64,000 bases of DNA from Rutstroemia sp. NJR-2017a BVV2 (Eukaryota; Ascomycota; Leotiomycetes; Helotiales; Rutstroemiaceae), in contig NJPS01000070.1 of the NCBI GenBank assembly GCA_002946415.1, positions 468,054 through 532,053 of the forward strand. The letters are read 5' to 3'. Position numbers and translations under genes: made by a program. Every line of letters starts with the position of its first letter. The stretch's first letter is position 1. The notes beneath the pieces are model-generated. The model was not told the origin of the DNA. It searched no databases and worked only from the letters and a program-made list of their open reading frames with translations. This document shows positions 27,001-37,332 of the stretch, piece after piece.

Positions 27001-28524
27001 GATTTTCTATATAATTGTTATCAATAATAAATTTATAATAATATTATTAATTATCGCGATTTCTAATATTTAAAATCCTAATTATTTCTATATAACTTAG
27101 AAGATAAATATTTATAATAAAAAAATAATATCAAAAAATAATATTTTCTCAAATTAATATAGATAATAATATTTTGAATACTAATTATAAATAATTCTAT
27201 TTAATCTCTTTTGATATTAATATATATTTAAATAGATAAATATAAAATTATAAGTAAATATAAGATTTCGAAAAATAGAAAAAAATATATCAAAAATCAT
27301 TATTTATTATCAAAATTTATATATAATTTAATAATTCAAGATATTATAATTCGATTAATATTTTAAAAATATATTAATATTCTATCTTCAATAGTTCGAA
27401 GAATTTATAATTAATATAAATTAAATATAATATATTGAATTAATTATATTTCGATTTTATCGATATTATAATATATATTAGATTACTATATATATAAATA
27501 ATAATTAGATTCCTTCTGAAATCTAAGAAGATATTATTATTAGATAGATAATTAATCAATATAAAATTTATTAGCTAGTTATTAAATTTATAATTTTTAT
27601 AATAATTATATAATTCTTATAATAACTAAATCCTTCTCGATATATACTAAGTTAGTAATAATTCTAGAAATTTATATAATAATATAAACTTGATTTCTAT
27701 ATAATTAAAATAAAGTTTATAAATTATAAATATATTAATATAATAAATATAAAAAGAATTGAAAAATAATTTAAATTATAAAATAAAGAAATTACAAAAT
27801 ATAATATTATATCTGAAAATTTATATAATATAGATAAAACCAATATATAACTAGAAATTTAGATAAATAAAAAGATAATAATATTTATAGATATTATTGA
27901 ATATTATAATATCTTTTTAAAGAACTATAAATCTCTAATCTATATAGAGATTATATATATTAATAAAATAATAATTAATTTATATATAATTATTCAAAGA
28001 AAGAGATATATAAAATTTTGATATAAATATTATAATTTTGATAAAAGAGAAATAATTAATATCTTCAAATCTAATTTTACAAATAATAAGATTATATTAA
28101 AATAATTAAAGTATTTTATAAAGAAGGTTAAAAGAGAGATAATATTAGAAAATCTATTTATATTATTTTAGAAAATTCTATTATTTGATAAATATAATAG
28201 TTATATATAAGATAAGTTTATTATATTAGTTTATATTTATAAAATCAATTATTAAACTTTCTTATTATATCTTATTTATATTTTATAGTTATATAATATA
28301 GATATATTCTCGATTTGGAAATATTAGTATTAAGAAACTATTATAGAATTTATAGATAATCTCAATATCGAATATAATATATAATAATTTCTTAAAAATC
28401 TTCTTTCTATTTATATAAAGATATTCAAAAAGCAAATAATTAAATATATATTTAAGAAAACTAGAATATAGTTATCTAATATCGATATTATCAGATTGAA
28501 TATATAATAATTTATATAATCTCA
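27001..28524 (+). mobile_element. Fot1/pogo-type DDE transposase relic
   Basis: From about 27830 the plus frame reads ENLYNINKTNI with a later INLYIII-RKRYIKFW stretch, the pattern of the ENIYNMDETG and FQGKxHxxxW region of pogo/Fot1 transposases. Around 28180-28320 it matches the DGHxSH...PPHTSHxLQPLDVxxF region in degraded form. The N-terminal helix-turn-helix part is only faintly visible near 27330-27500. Stops are frequent. The right end coincides with the composition boundary near 28525; inverted termini were not identified and the left end is a guess. Confidence 0.7.
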
Positions 28525-28703
28525 GTCGTGGTGCTTCCCCCCCCGAGTTTAGCGGCCGCCGCATCAGGCAAGGTGCGTGCACGGGCCGGCTGCCGCTTTC
28601 AACGTCTATAAAAATCGCGCGTCCTCCTCTCCTTGACTATCATCCTTTTCAATTCTCTTCCAACCCTCTTTTACTTGGTCATTCGACTTCGCCATACCCT
28701 GCC
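28525..28703 (+). promoter_or_regulatory. Promoter-like segment at the block boundary
   Basis: GC-balanced sequence starting directly after the AT-rich block, with a C9 run, then CTATAAAAAT at about 28605 and a pyrimidine-rich stretch with TC-rich initiator-like sequence about 40-70 bp later. This looks like a core promoter for the short ORF at 28704. Confidence 0.4.
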
Positions 28704-28844
28704 ATGCACTGTCGACCTCTCCCACATAGATTCACTTCGAATGCCCTTTATATCGGCCTCGCCGCAGCTGAAAACCTCGAGGATACGATGTATCTGAAGT
28801 CAGAATTCCCGGTTTACTCCTCTGAACTCGACACAATTCACTAA
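28704..28844 (+). CDS. Short ORF after a TATA-containing leader, unknown
   Basis: ATG to TAA gives 46 residues with no family I recognise. It begins MHCRPLPHRF and has no transmembrane segment. Position behind a TATA-like box is the only support. It may be the first exon of a decayed gene now represented by the tandem duplication that follows. Confidence 0.25.
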   Translation: MHCRPLPHRFTSNALYIGLAAAENLEDTMYLKSEFPVYSSELDTIH

Positions 28845-29857
28845 TTGCAATGTCGATTGTTATTTTTAAACTCATTCTATTGGCTGAGATGCGCGTATGG
28901 AATTCAGCTCAGTTTCCTCCTCCCGACATTGCACTATCATAACCCTTACGATACTGCCCTTCGGTGACTCCGTCTGCAGATGTTTTCCCCTTGTCTTTTC
29001 CATTCATGCATTGGGATTTGACCAATCGAAAAAATACCTTACAGCAGTGTAGTTGCCGCCTAGCTGCGCCGCGAATGAATGACGTGTCGAGGGACGGATC
29101 CTGGTGGGGTTCCTGCATCGTGAGATAGTAGTATGAGCCGTATGCCTTGACCTAGGCTAATTTGTGATGAGAAGGGCTTATTCCTGTCGAGCATCCTTGC
29201 TTGCAACCGAATACGAAACGCCGACGGTCTGAGCATCAGGTCGCAAGCGGACAAGGAGATGTAGGTATTTACAAGGGGACAGGTCGTATGACCTCGGAAG
29301 AAGTTCTAGCATTCACGATTTACTACTCTGAACTCGATGCTCTTGATGGTCGCAATGACGATTCCTTTTTTCAATCGCATCATATTTGTCAAAATACGAG
29401 CATGAACTAGGTTTGGCCTCCCCTTCTTGTTGTCACATCATCACAAACCTTACAGCCACGCCCCTCGGTGATTCCAGCTGCAGTGGCTATACCTTGGCTT
29501 TACTTTCACCACATCGCGATATGGCCAATAGCAAAAATGCCTCGCGACGATGTGGGTAGCTGCTGCCTACTTGCGCTGCAGATCAATTACGTGTCGAGGA
29601 AAGGAAGCTCGGCAAATTCCCTTTATGGAGACGGTGATATACGCTGTATGCCTCGACCTAGGCTGATTTGTGGTGAGAAGGGCCGATTTCCGCCGATGTA
29701 ACTGTGATAGATTGCAGATTGTATCATCACAGCTTCGGTTGAGCTTCCTTATGATCGAATACGAAACACCTGCGGTATGAGAGCTGGGTCACAAGCAGAG
29801 AGAGACGTGGGTGGTTACAAGCAGGCAGATCATGCGACCTTGTGAGGAGTTCTGTTA
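28811..29857. repeat. Diverged ~530-bp tandem duplication
   Basis: Copy 1 (about 28811-29318) and copy 2 (about 29319-29857) align over most of their length. Shared markers in the same order include the TTACT-CTCTGAACTCGA start, the CCAAT(C/A)G(A/C)AAAAAT-CCT stretch, TATGCC(T/C)TGA-like CGACCTAGGCT with GTG(A/G)TGAGAAGGGC (29141-29177 versus 29647-29683), and CGAATACGAAAC. They differ by substitutions and small indels. No frame is conserved between them, so the duplicated unit is probably non-coding or a decayed gene. Confidence 0.65.
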
Positions 29858-30442
29858 GAGTCGTGGCCATATCAGAAGCATGGTGTGGGAACTTGCAAGA
29901 GAACCTTTGGCTTCATACACTGCTTCTGGCAGGACAGCACATGTTGCTGCCAGAGTGGATGCACGGCCATCTGCAGCTGCATAGCCTCATTTCTGCGAGG
30001 GGAAGGTCTGCCGGACTCAGTCTGCACGTTTTGAAGCTGAGATAGGGAATCCTGTAGTATGGATTCGCGGTATCTCCGACAATCGAGAAATACTGCTGAG
30101 ATCGGCTGATGGTGTTATGAAAGAGAGAGGTATTAGTTGCTACTTTGACATAAGAATGTAGGATTGACGATACTCTGCAGTTACAGGGTATATTTTTGTG
30201 GCACAGATGATACATCAACGCTAGGGCATTTTTGACGACAAGGAAGTTGGAAAAGGGGGAGCAATAGTATGGTAAGAGTGTACAGCGAATCGCAAACCGT
30301 AGTTTCATTCTACGAAAATAGTACAAAAAGTCTATATAACCCCTTCGATTTCCTCGTTTCTACCATCCTTTTACAATCCAGTTGTGTAATCAACATAGCA
30401 GAGAATTTCCTCAATATTATCAATTATTTCTACACGTTCAAG
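29858..30442 (+). promoter_or_regulatory. Upstream region of the chromodomain gene
   Basis: No gene is supported. A TATATAA box at about 30331 lies about 110 bp before the ATG at 30443, followed by a pyrimidine-rich stretch, as expected for a fungal promoter and 5' leader. Confidence 0.45.
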
Positions 30443-32451
30443 ATGGCTACTTTTGATCCTATCCCTTATCATTATGTGCCTACTGTTCCACGATACAAAC
30501 GCGCAACTACCCAACACGTACCTGCCCAGAAACAATCCAGCATTCCCGGCAATATTCAATGTATCAAGCCAAACGATGCACTAGCAGTTGCGGTAGTGTC
30601 AGCCGATGAAGATCCGGGTTACAGGTCGGAAATTCGGGGTATGTTCCAATATCAAAGTCTTCAGCTTTTAGCGACGGTGACTAACTTGTGGGAAACCGAG
30701 CAGGGACTGCCACCGTCTATAGCGACAATAACAGGGAGAACAACAAAGAAGACAACAAAAATCGCGAGCTTCCTACAGCTGAAGAGCTGCAGTATACAGC
30801 ACTACGAACGAAGGATATTGTGCCGGAAGACTTGAGCCCGGATAACACAACCCGAGGGGATAAGGACATAGCTTTGAGCAAAACAAACAACGATTGCCCA
30901 TGGATGAAGGAGATTACAGATTCACCTTCGAGTAAGGAAGTCTTGACTGAAAGACATCAGAATAGCTGGAACACTCAAGGTATGTATATCAGCCATATAT
31001 CATTATAAGAAGCAGTCACCTGACTATACACAGATAGACCACTGGTTCTGGCAGATGATGAATCAGATATTCCCAATCTTCAAGCTGCTTCCATTTCCAC
31101 CTTACCTTATTTCTTTGATCATGGGAAATTGTGGGAGGTCGAAGAAGGCGGTTTCGAAAACGAGGACCCTCCGCTTGAGCAGGATACCTTAGCCTCTATA
31201 TCTGGCCAAGACCAGCCTAACTCCCCTACAACATCACAGAATCATACCAACCTGCTTGAAAATGATAAATCCAAACAAAGCGCATTTGAGATAGCATCGC
31301 CGCACCCTTTGCTTACAATATTGGATGAGAACGGTGAAGAAAGGGAGAACAAGGACATTTCTGAAAATGTAACAGATTTGCTCTTAGCTTTTGGAAAGCA
31401 AGAAAAGTCGGCTACTATTCTTAGCTCCTCACATTCTCATCCTCACTTCACTGAACTTTCACATCTTCACAATGACTCGGAGCATGAGCAGAGTGTAATC
31501 AGTCATAGCCGACCTGAAGAGCTCAGAGATGGCTTTCCGCCTCAAGGATATCACGATAAAGAGCAGCCGGAGCAGCAACAATATGAAGAAGTACCAGAAG
31601 AAGCGGTATGGGAGAATAATGACAATCATCATATGATAGATAGAGGAAAGCGGAAACGGAGGTATCAGGATGAGACTAACAAAATCCATTCTTTCGAGGA
31701 TAGCATCCCTGATACAAATAGCATGGATGACAACAACCCACAACCTGCAAAACGACGAAAACCACAGCTATTACCTCTCGATAACGCTTCAGCACTAGCA
31801 CCTAAGCATAACCCCAAAAGTCGTCTTAGACAGCGTCACGGCTGTTCACTGCCTTTCACTATGCAATATAAGATGAATAATGAGCAGTCTCGAAACAACT
31901 GTTCTTACACTTTCCAAACCTTTCGAAATTCATCCGATATGATCGAATCCGTATCAATAGCCGAATATCACGAATAGCCACTTCAAGGTCGTATAAAATA
32001 TGCTATAATCGAAAATAAGATAATATATAAAATCTCTTTACAGTTGGATCATGTTCTATACTTTTATGCTTCTATCCTTTCCAAAACCTTGGGTTTTGAT
32101 ACCGACAATTTAATAATTGATACTTCCAATATAGTCAATATTACTGGCGAAGATGAATGGGAAGTCAATACTATTTTGGCGGTACGGAAGAGATATAATA
32201 AGCTGGAATATAGGGCAGATTGGCTAGGTGTTGACAACGATCCGAAGTATTATCCGGCTTCAGATTTCAAATATTCACCTCATAAAATTCGAGATTTCCA
32301 TTTGGCTGACCCGAATTTACCTGGACTACTAGAGAATCTTTTGAAATGGATTAGGAAATGGGAGGACGGGGTAGATAATTACGATGAGCTAAATGGAAGC
32401 AAGGAAATGTCCGAATATTCGAGGACAAGCTTTTTTCGAAGAGAGTTATAA
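30443..32451 (+). pseudogene. Chromodomain nuclear-type protein, one nonsense codon (cassette 1)
   Basis: Three exons fit: 30443-30638, 30701-30979 (an acceptor 3 bp later also fits) and 31034-32451, with GT-AG introns of 62 and 54 bp. The frame is open for 630 residues apart from one TAG at 31975-31977. The N-terminal part is acidic and low in complexity with basic clusters (GKRKRRY, PAKRRKP) that could be nuclear localisation signals. Residues about 531-590 form a chromodomain (EWEVNTILAVRKRYNKLEYR, then YYPASDFKYSPHKIRDF). Chromodomains bind methylated histone tails. The TAG replaces the Trp of a conserved AEY-x-EWPF motif that the paralogue at 37333-38178 keeps; TGG to TAG fits RIP. Read-through or a shorter product cannot be excluded. 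The chromodomain resembles that of Gypsy A. Confidence 0.7.
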
Positions 32452-33171
32452 TATAATGATCTGATCCTTTCTCGAGGCTAGTAGGTAATCGGCCTTTGTT
32501 TATAAGTTTGACAAATTCGAATTTTTGCGAAATGATAAAGGGCAAATATGTAATATATATAAGATCAGTAAACTACGAATACATTTAGTTTCTACTCTCT
32601 CAAGGATATATTGGGAGATATATCAATCAAGTCAGAGACGAATTATTTACCAGTAATAGAAGGTGAAAGTAGATAATGGTAGCAGCTACTCAGTGGGTCT
32701 TGATACAGAACTCGGAGTAGATATATATTATCTTTTAAAACCTCTGATTCTAATAATATATTGGGCTGAAAATATATCCTTTGAAAGAATTCTTGTTTCT
32801 TTATATAAGATAACCATATAATATAAATGGAACTTGCTAGAATCAAGGTGGCAAATAAAAAATTTATATAATCACAAGCTTCCCCCAACCTCTCTATTAT
32901 AGAGAGAGAAAGAGAAAAAGAAAAAGAAATAATATTATGAAGGCAAAGTAAAATATATGACATTTAGTACTATACTACGGGGGTAATTCTTGCGCCAAGG
33001 TAGATCACGCGAGGGGGGCCTGAATAGCTTCACAGTACTGGATTATCTGTATCCTATTGGCTTGAAAGGCTCTATATGGATAAAGTAGGTCCTGGTTTGT
33101 ATAGAATCCCTCTAGAAAGCTTGGCGTAACAATTACGCCAAATACCACAGTATATATGCTGAAATTCTTTT
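32452..33171. other. Intergenic region between chromodomain gene and NLR 1
   Basis: No gene supported. It contains A/T-rich stretches, a purine run (GAGAGAAAGAGAAAAAG) near 32905-32928 and one copy of a dispersed repeat (32998-33157). Confidence 0.6.
32998..33157 (+). repeat. Dispersed repeat R2, copy a
   Basis: About 160 bp similar to 51888-52047 in the same orientation. Shared stretches include AATAGCTTCAC, CTGTATCCTATTG, ATGGATAAAGTA, CTGGTTTGTATAGAATCC and CTCTAGAAAGCT, ending in GGCGTAACAA. Possibly a small transposon or solo LTR. Confidence 0.7.
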
Positions 33172-35533
33172 TCAGTTGGATAATATAAGATTCCCAAGTC
33201 CAAGTTTCAAAAAGAAAACGCTATCAGATAAGTATCCTATAACTATGATTCCGTTGCAAACAGATGTAGTAAATAGTCGATAATCAGGAGGTAACCAGAG
33301 AATATTTCGCATTCCTACATCTATATTTTCACTTATCCAGGGATTTGAAATAAAATATTGATTGAAAGCCGAGGACGCTAGAGCGCTTGTGTGTCCCTCG
33401 AGTATCTGCTGTAGCTCGCCTGTCGCTGTATCCCAGAGCCGGATCGTCTTATCCTCAGAGCCCGATGCAACTATCTTGCTATCTGGAGAAAAGGCGACCG
33501 ACCAAACCGAGTCTGTATGTCCCTCGAGCGTCTGTAGAACAGGACTCCAATTTAATCTTGTTCTTGATATCTTGTAAATCCAATCAGGAATACACTGTTG
33601 AAATATTTTCCGAATAATACTTTCCTCTGGAGCGAAAAAAAGGGCTGAGCAATACAGTTGAAGAGGAGCCTGTTCAATTCCTCCTCGATTATGAAGAACA
33701 AATCGCTTAACGTCATGAACAAGGGCGAAAAGTTCAGGAGCCTTCTCAGCCTTTGATATTGATTAGTAAATATTCTCTAAAGCTACTCTGACTTACCAAG
33801 ATATAAGATTCCAAAGAACTTATTGTAACAATACCCTCTGAAATCTTCCCAATCCAGCTAAGAGCCTCAAGCCAGTGGAGGAGATGTACTTGGAGAAATT
33901 GATAGACTTGGTCATTGTCGTGAAGCTGAGCTCCGCCTTTTTGGAGATGTTGAACCCAGTAGATATATGTATATCTAACCTCTGGAGGAAGATAGTCCTT
34001 TATTCGAATCCCTACATTAGTTACAAGTGTACCAGGAGCCTTTTGTCCACAAATATCTTGTTTAAGAAAGGTAGATATAAGCTTTATACAGTTAAAAGCT
34101 AAGATCTGGTGTATCTGCTTCTTATCTACCTAGAAATTCGAGTCCCTATATCGTTTTTTGTTAAGGAGGAAGTCACGAAATGAAGGATGATATAGATGTA
34201 GTGAGTGATTTTTGTCTTCTGGAATATATAAGATTGCATGAAGATCATCAACTGCTTGATCGATTTCTTGCTTTGCAAGACTCAACAAGTTGTTTAGTGA
34301 GAAAGCAGAAAGAGGTGAGAGCAAGACTACTATACTTCCAAGTATATATTTCAGTGTTTTATACAACTCTTCCTTTTCTTCGTCCTGATAGTCCGAGGAA
34401 ATAGAATTTTTAAGGACAGTAATATATATCTCATCGAGATGCTTCTCTGGAGGTATAATAGTACCGCTACTACCTTTCAGAATTGTATCCAGTCGCTTAG
34501 GTGCGAATAGTTTCCCTTCAGAGATGAATCGATAAGCTGTTGCAGCCTAAATGAAAAGGCCACTAGCATTTAGGACTAGTATTTTGAGAATCTGTTCGCC
34601 TGGCCATCTATCCTCAAGAGTCCGTTCTTGCCTAATTTTACTCAGCCTGTCTTCGAGAAAAACATATATATCATGATCAATAATCGACGGTGATATATTA
34701 TGAAGTACAAAGTCGCAATGTTCAGCTTGTGGTATCTGGTATATACTATATCGGATTGGAATTTCAGGTCTGCTTGTTAGAAAGACTCGAAGTTGTATCG
34801 TCTTTAGTTCTCGAGCTGTAGCCAGAAGTTGTAAAATCATCTGAATATCATTTTCATTATCGCACTTGTCAAGAGTATCTATAATAAGTATGTATGAGGA
34901 TAGAGATAAGCTTCTATTCAACCTTGATAATGGACGAAGGATGAGCTGATGCTACTGGTCGCGGAAGGACTGGCTCGCAATATCACTCCGCTCTGTGATA
35001 GCATCGCTGATATAATGTTGGAGAGATGGAATATTGTCTGTAAGCTGTACAGCGAGACTCGTGAAGAATTTGCTAGTATGACCAATATCTCCACCGCCTC
35101 TCGAAAAGAAGAAACTGGCTCCAAGACGCTTCTGATCGAAATATGTGCGGGCAATGGTACGCGCAATTGTTGACTTTCCTGTGCTAGCCAAGCTATTTAG
35201 CTAGAAGATGTACCGCTCATCTTGCCCATCGGCCTACTCATATATCTCTTGTAGTAGGTCGACTCGGGTGTCAGGGAGGTAGGTGGGCTCATGTTGGCTG
35301 TTGTACGAATTGAACGGCGCATTCGTTGCAACTGGTAGGCGGCTGAGTAGATTTTCTTGATCTAGAGACTATCAGTTTCTTGTAGTACTTTATATGAGGA
35401 TCTAAGGAAAGCCGACTGATATATATATATATATCTTGAAGAATATACTAGATTGGTAATTTATTGTTCCAGGATTATTACCAACTTGTATACCGTGGTT
35501 ATTACTTCCAGGGAAGTAGGTTCGATAGTCCAT
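33172..35533 (-). pseudogene. NLR 1: motif-NACHT-WD40 STAND protein with five Trp-to-stop codons
   Basis: Exons 35533-35449, 35361-33797 and 33750-33172 join in phase to 742 codons. Residues 9-24 (GSNNHGIQVGNNPGTI) form an amyloid-type signalling motif shared with the neighbouring hydrolase. NACHT follows: Walker A at residues 85-92 (SLASTGKS, two Gly now Ser) and Walker B-like LIIDTLDKCD. A winged-helix/linker region with HPSFRDFLLN is typical of fungal NACHT-WD proteins. At the C-terminus there is one WD40 unit (LEGHTDSVWSVAFSPDSKIV, then SEDKTIRLWD), the start of a second, and a cap. Five in-frame stops, all TAG where this family has Trp, lie at 35234, 35201, 34952, 34547 and 34130. Each equals CCA to CTA on the plus strand, a RIP change. 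STAND proteins of this kind sense ligands and trigger cell death or incompatibility; this copy should be dead. Confidence 0.85.
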
Positions 35534-35852
35534 TGTCGGTATTTCTGATTTGGTGTTGTAATAATAGACTTGTATGCTTGCTATATATTCATCAAAAACT
35601 TCTGAAGAGATAGAATAATAAGATGCCAAATGATGTCCTCAGCTACAGCCTTGTGAGTTTTCCGATATAAGCACCTAAATTAAATATAGCAACTCCAAAC
35701 AATTCAGCCTGATTGTTATAAATTAAAGTTATTTATCAATTGCAAGAAAGTGATAGAACAGATAAAATATCTAGAGTTTATATTAAAAACGATCTCGAAA
35801 TACAAATTATAATCCTTCAACTTCTATATGATTATCGTATATAAGTAACTAT

Positions 35853-37168
35853 TTATTTTCCCCAAGTTATCGATCCAGAATTGTTCCCTACTTGCATACC
35901 AGAATTGTTGCTACCAGAGAAAAACACACCCATAGCTGGTGGGGTAAGACTCTGGAACCTTGTTGCCCCAGGCTCCAAATTGTTTCGACTATCCTCATAT
36001 GCCTTAGTGCCTTGCCTGGCACTAATACAAAGATCAGCAATTACCCCAGAAAGCTTTCTCCAATTTCCGTCCTTGGGGTCAGAAAATTTATTAAGCTCAT
36101 AGTGGTCGAGTGGTTGACTGTAGCTTTCACAGCCATCCAAGTTCGCCGAATCTTTATCAACAATAAAATCCTATTAATGGTAAAATCAATATACCTGTTC
36201 AATATTAATGGTATTCTATACAGACCTTGTAATTGTCCCCGAACATTTTTGATACCTTCGAGCTTTTCTGTTCAAAATAACAATGTACTGTGATACCATT
36301 TTTGCGAGTTGCGATCGAAAAATCTTTGACTATGTCCAACACCATCTCATTGTCAATTTTCAATGCAGCTAATGAGGTGGGTTCTCCCGCCGCACCGGCC
36401 TGGATGATCCTTGTCAAAAGTTCACCTGAGGTAATTTTATCGGTACCATTATGCGGAGTTCCAAGTAATATAACTCCAATTGTGGCATCGAGTATTTTCG
36501 ACATTTGCGGTTTGACCAGACCCTTGAATTTCTATAATCAGTGACAAGTAAGGTTTAGAACTCATATATAAAATAAAATACCTTTTCAATAACCAGACTA
36601 CCAAAGCAATGACCAATGAAAATTAGTCGCCGTGAAGGGCAATCCTGAAAACTGTTAGTAGTAGCCCTTACTAAAACAGGTTCAGCGTCGGGCACGCTTA
36701 TCTAATCTTACCCTTTGTTGTCGCTCAAGCTCACGACTCAAATCATTCGCGATATGAACAAGGCGAAGTTTGATAGCATCATCGCCGTACCAGTTGCTAT
36801 CATAATTGAAGGTCATTATTCGGGCATTCGTAACAAGTGCTGGAAGCATCGTTGGATCGCTGAGCCAATTGATACGCTTCTCCTCCTGAATAGGTGCTTT
36901 GGTCCCGGTCGTGGGTAAGAGCATCATTAAATTGCTGTACCAATTGATATTCTTCGGCTCTGCGCGTTCCTGTTGCTTGACTGCTTTGGTCCAGGTCGTC
37001 GATGGTGTAGCCCCAAGTCCATGAACAGCCACTATACTATGTAATGGTCAATAGTTAAAGAGCAAGGCACACTGATATATACTCAATATCAGGGCTCTCG
37101 CAATCGACAAGTACCTTAAGTCCCAAATCCCGAGAATCAATCTGCCTAGGCATCTTCAAAGTTTCCAT
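35853..37168 (-). CDS. SesB-type alpha/beta hydrolase with C-terminal amyloid-type motif (cassette 1)
   Basis: Five exons (37168-37083, 37036-36712, 36644-36582, 36531-36226, 36170-35853) join in phase to 365 residues without a stop; all introns are GT-AG (46-67 bp). Features are VHGLGA (oxyanion region, about 33-38), the nucleophile elbow GHCFGS (148-153), LLGTPHNGT (180-188) and a candidate catalytic His in LDHYELNKF (His283). The elbow has Cys150 where many family members have Ser. Residues 346-361 (GSNNSGMQVGNNSGSI) repeat the N-terminal motif of NLR 1, whose start is 319 bp downstream on the same strand. In described fungal pairs such a hydrolase is the effector activated by the adjacent NLR; by analogy it would be a lipase or esterase acting in cell death. 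It is the only cassette NLR/effector gene without breaks. Confidence 0.82.
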
Positions 37169-37332
37169 TTTTTTCGCTTTTTCCTGTGCTTGGTCGCCTT
37201 TGGTTTAGGATGCGTAACTAGCAAAATATAGTGCGAGATTTAATACGATGAGCAACTACAAAGAAACTGGCATATCTGAGGAGAAGAGCAGATTTTATGC
37301 CCCGAAAAATTTGTCGCAGAAGGCTGTGTTGA

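Larger units (their letters stand above)
1..28525. repeat. AT-rich, RIP-degraded transposon block
   Basis: The whole stretch is strongly AT-biased and has no gene-length open frame. Translations resemble retrotransposon and transposase proteins but are broken by TAA/TAG, mostly where Gln or Trp codons are expected, as RIP (CpA to TpA) produces. Individual elements are listed separately. Composition changes abruptly at about 28525 to ordinary fungal DNA. No host gene was seen here; the short ORFs are pieces of dead elements. Confidence 0.93.

Noticed and set aside
29913..30326. 137-codon minus-strand frame
   Set aside because: Cysteine-rich, no family, and it overlaps the TATA region and leader of the chromodomain gene.
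31459..31743. 94-codon minus-strand frame inside the chromodomain gene
   Set aside because: Antisense shadow of a well-supported exon.
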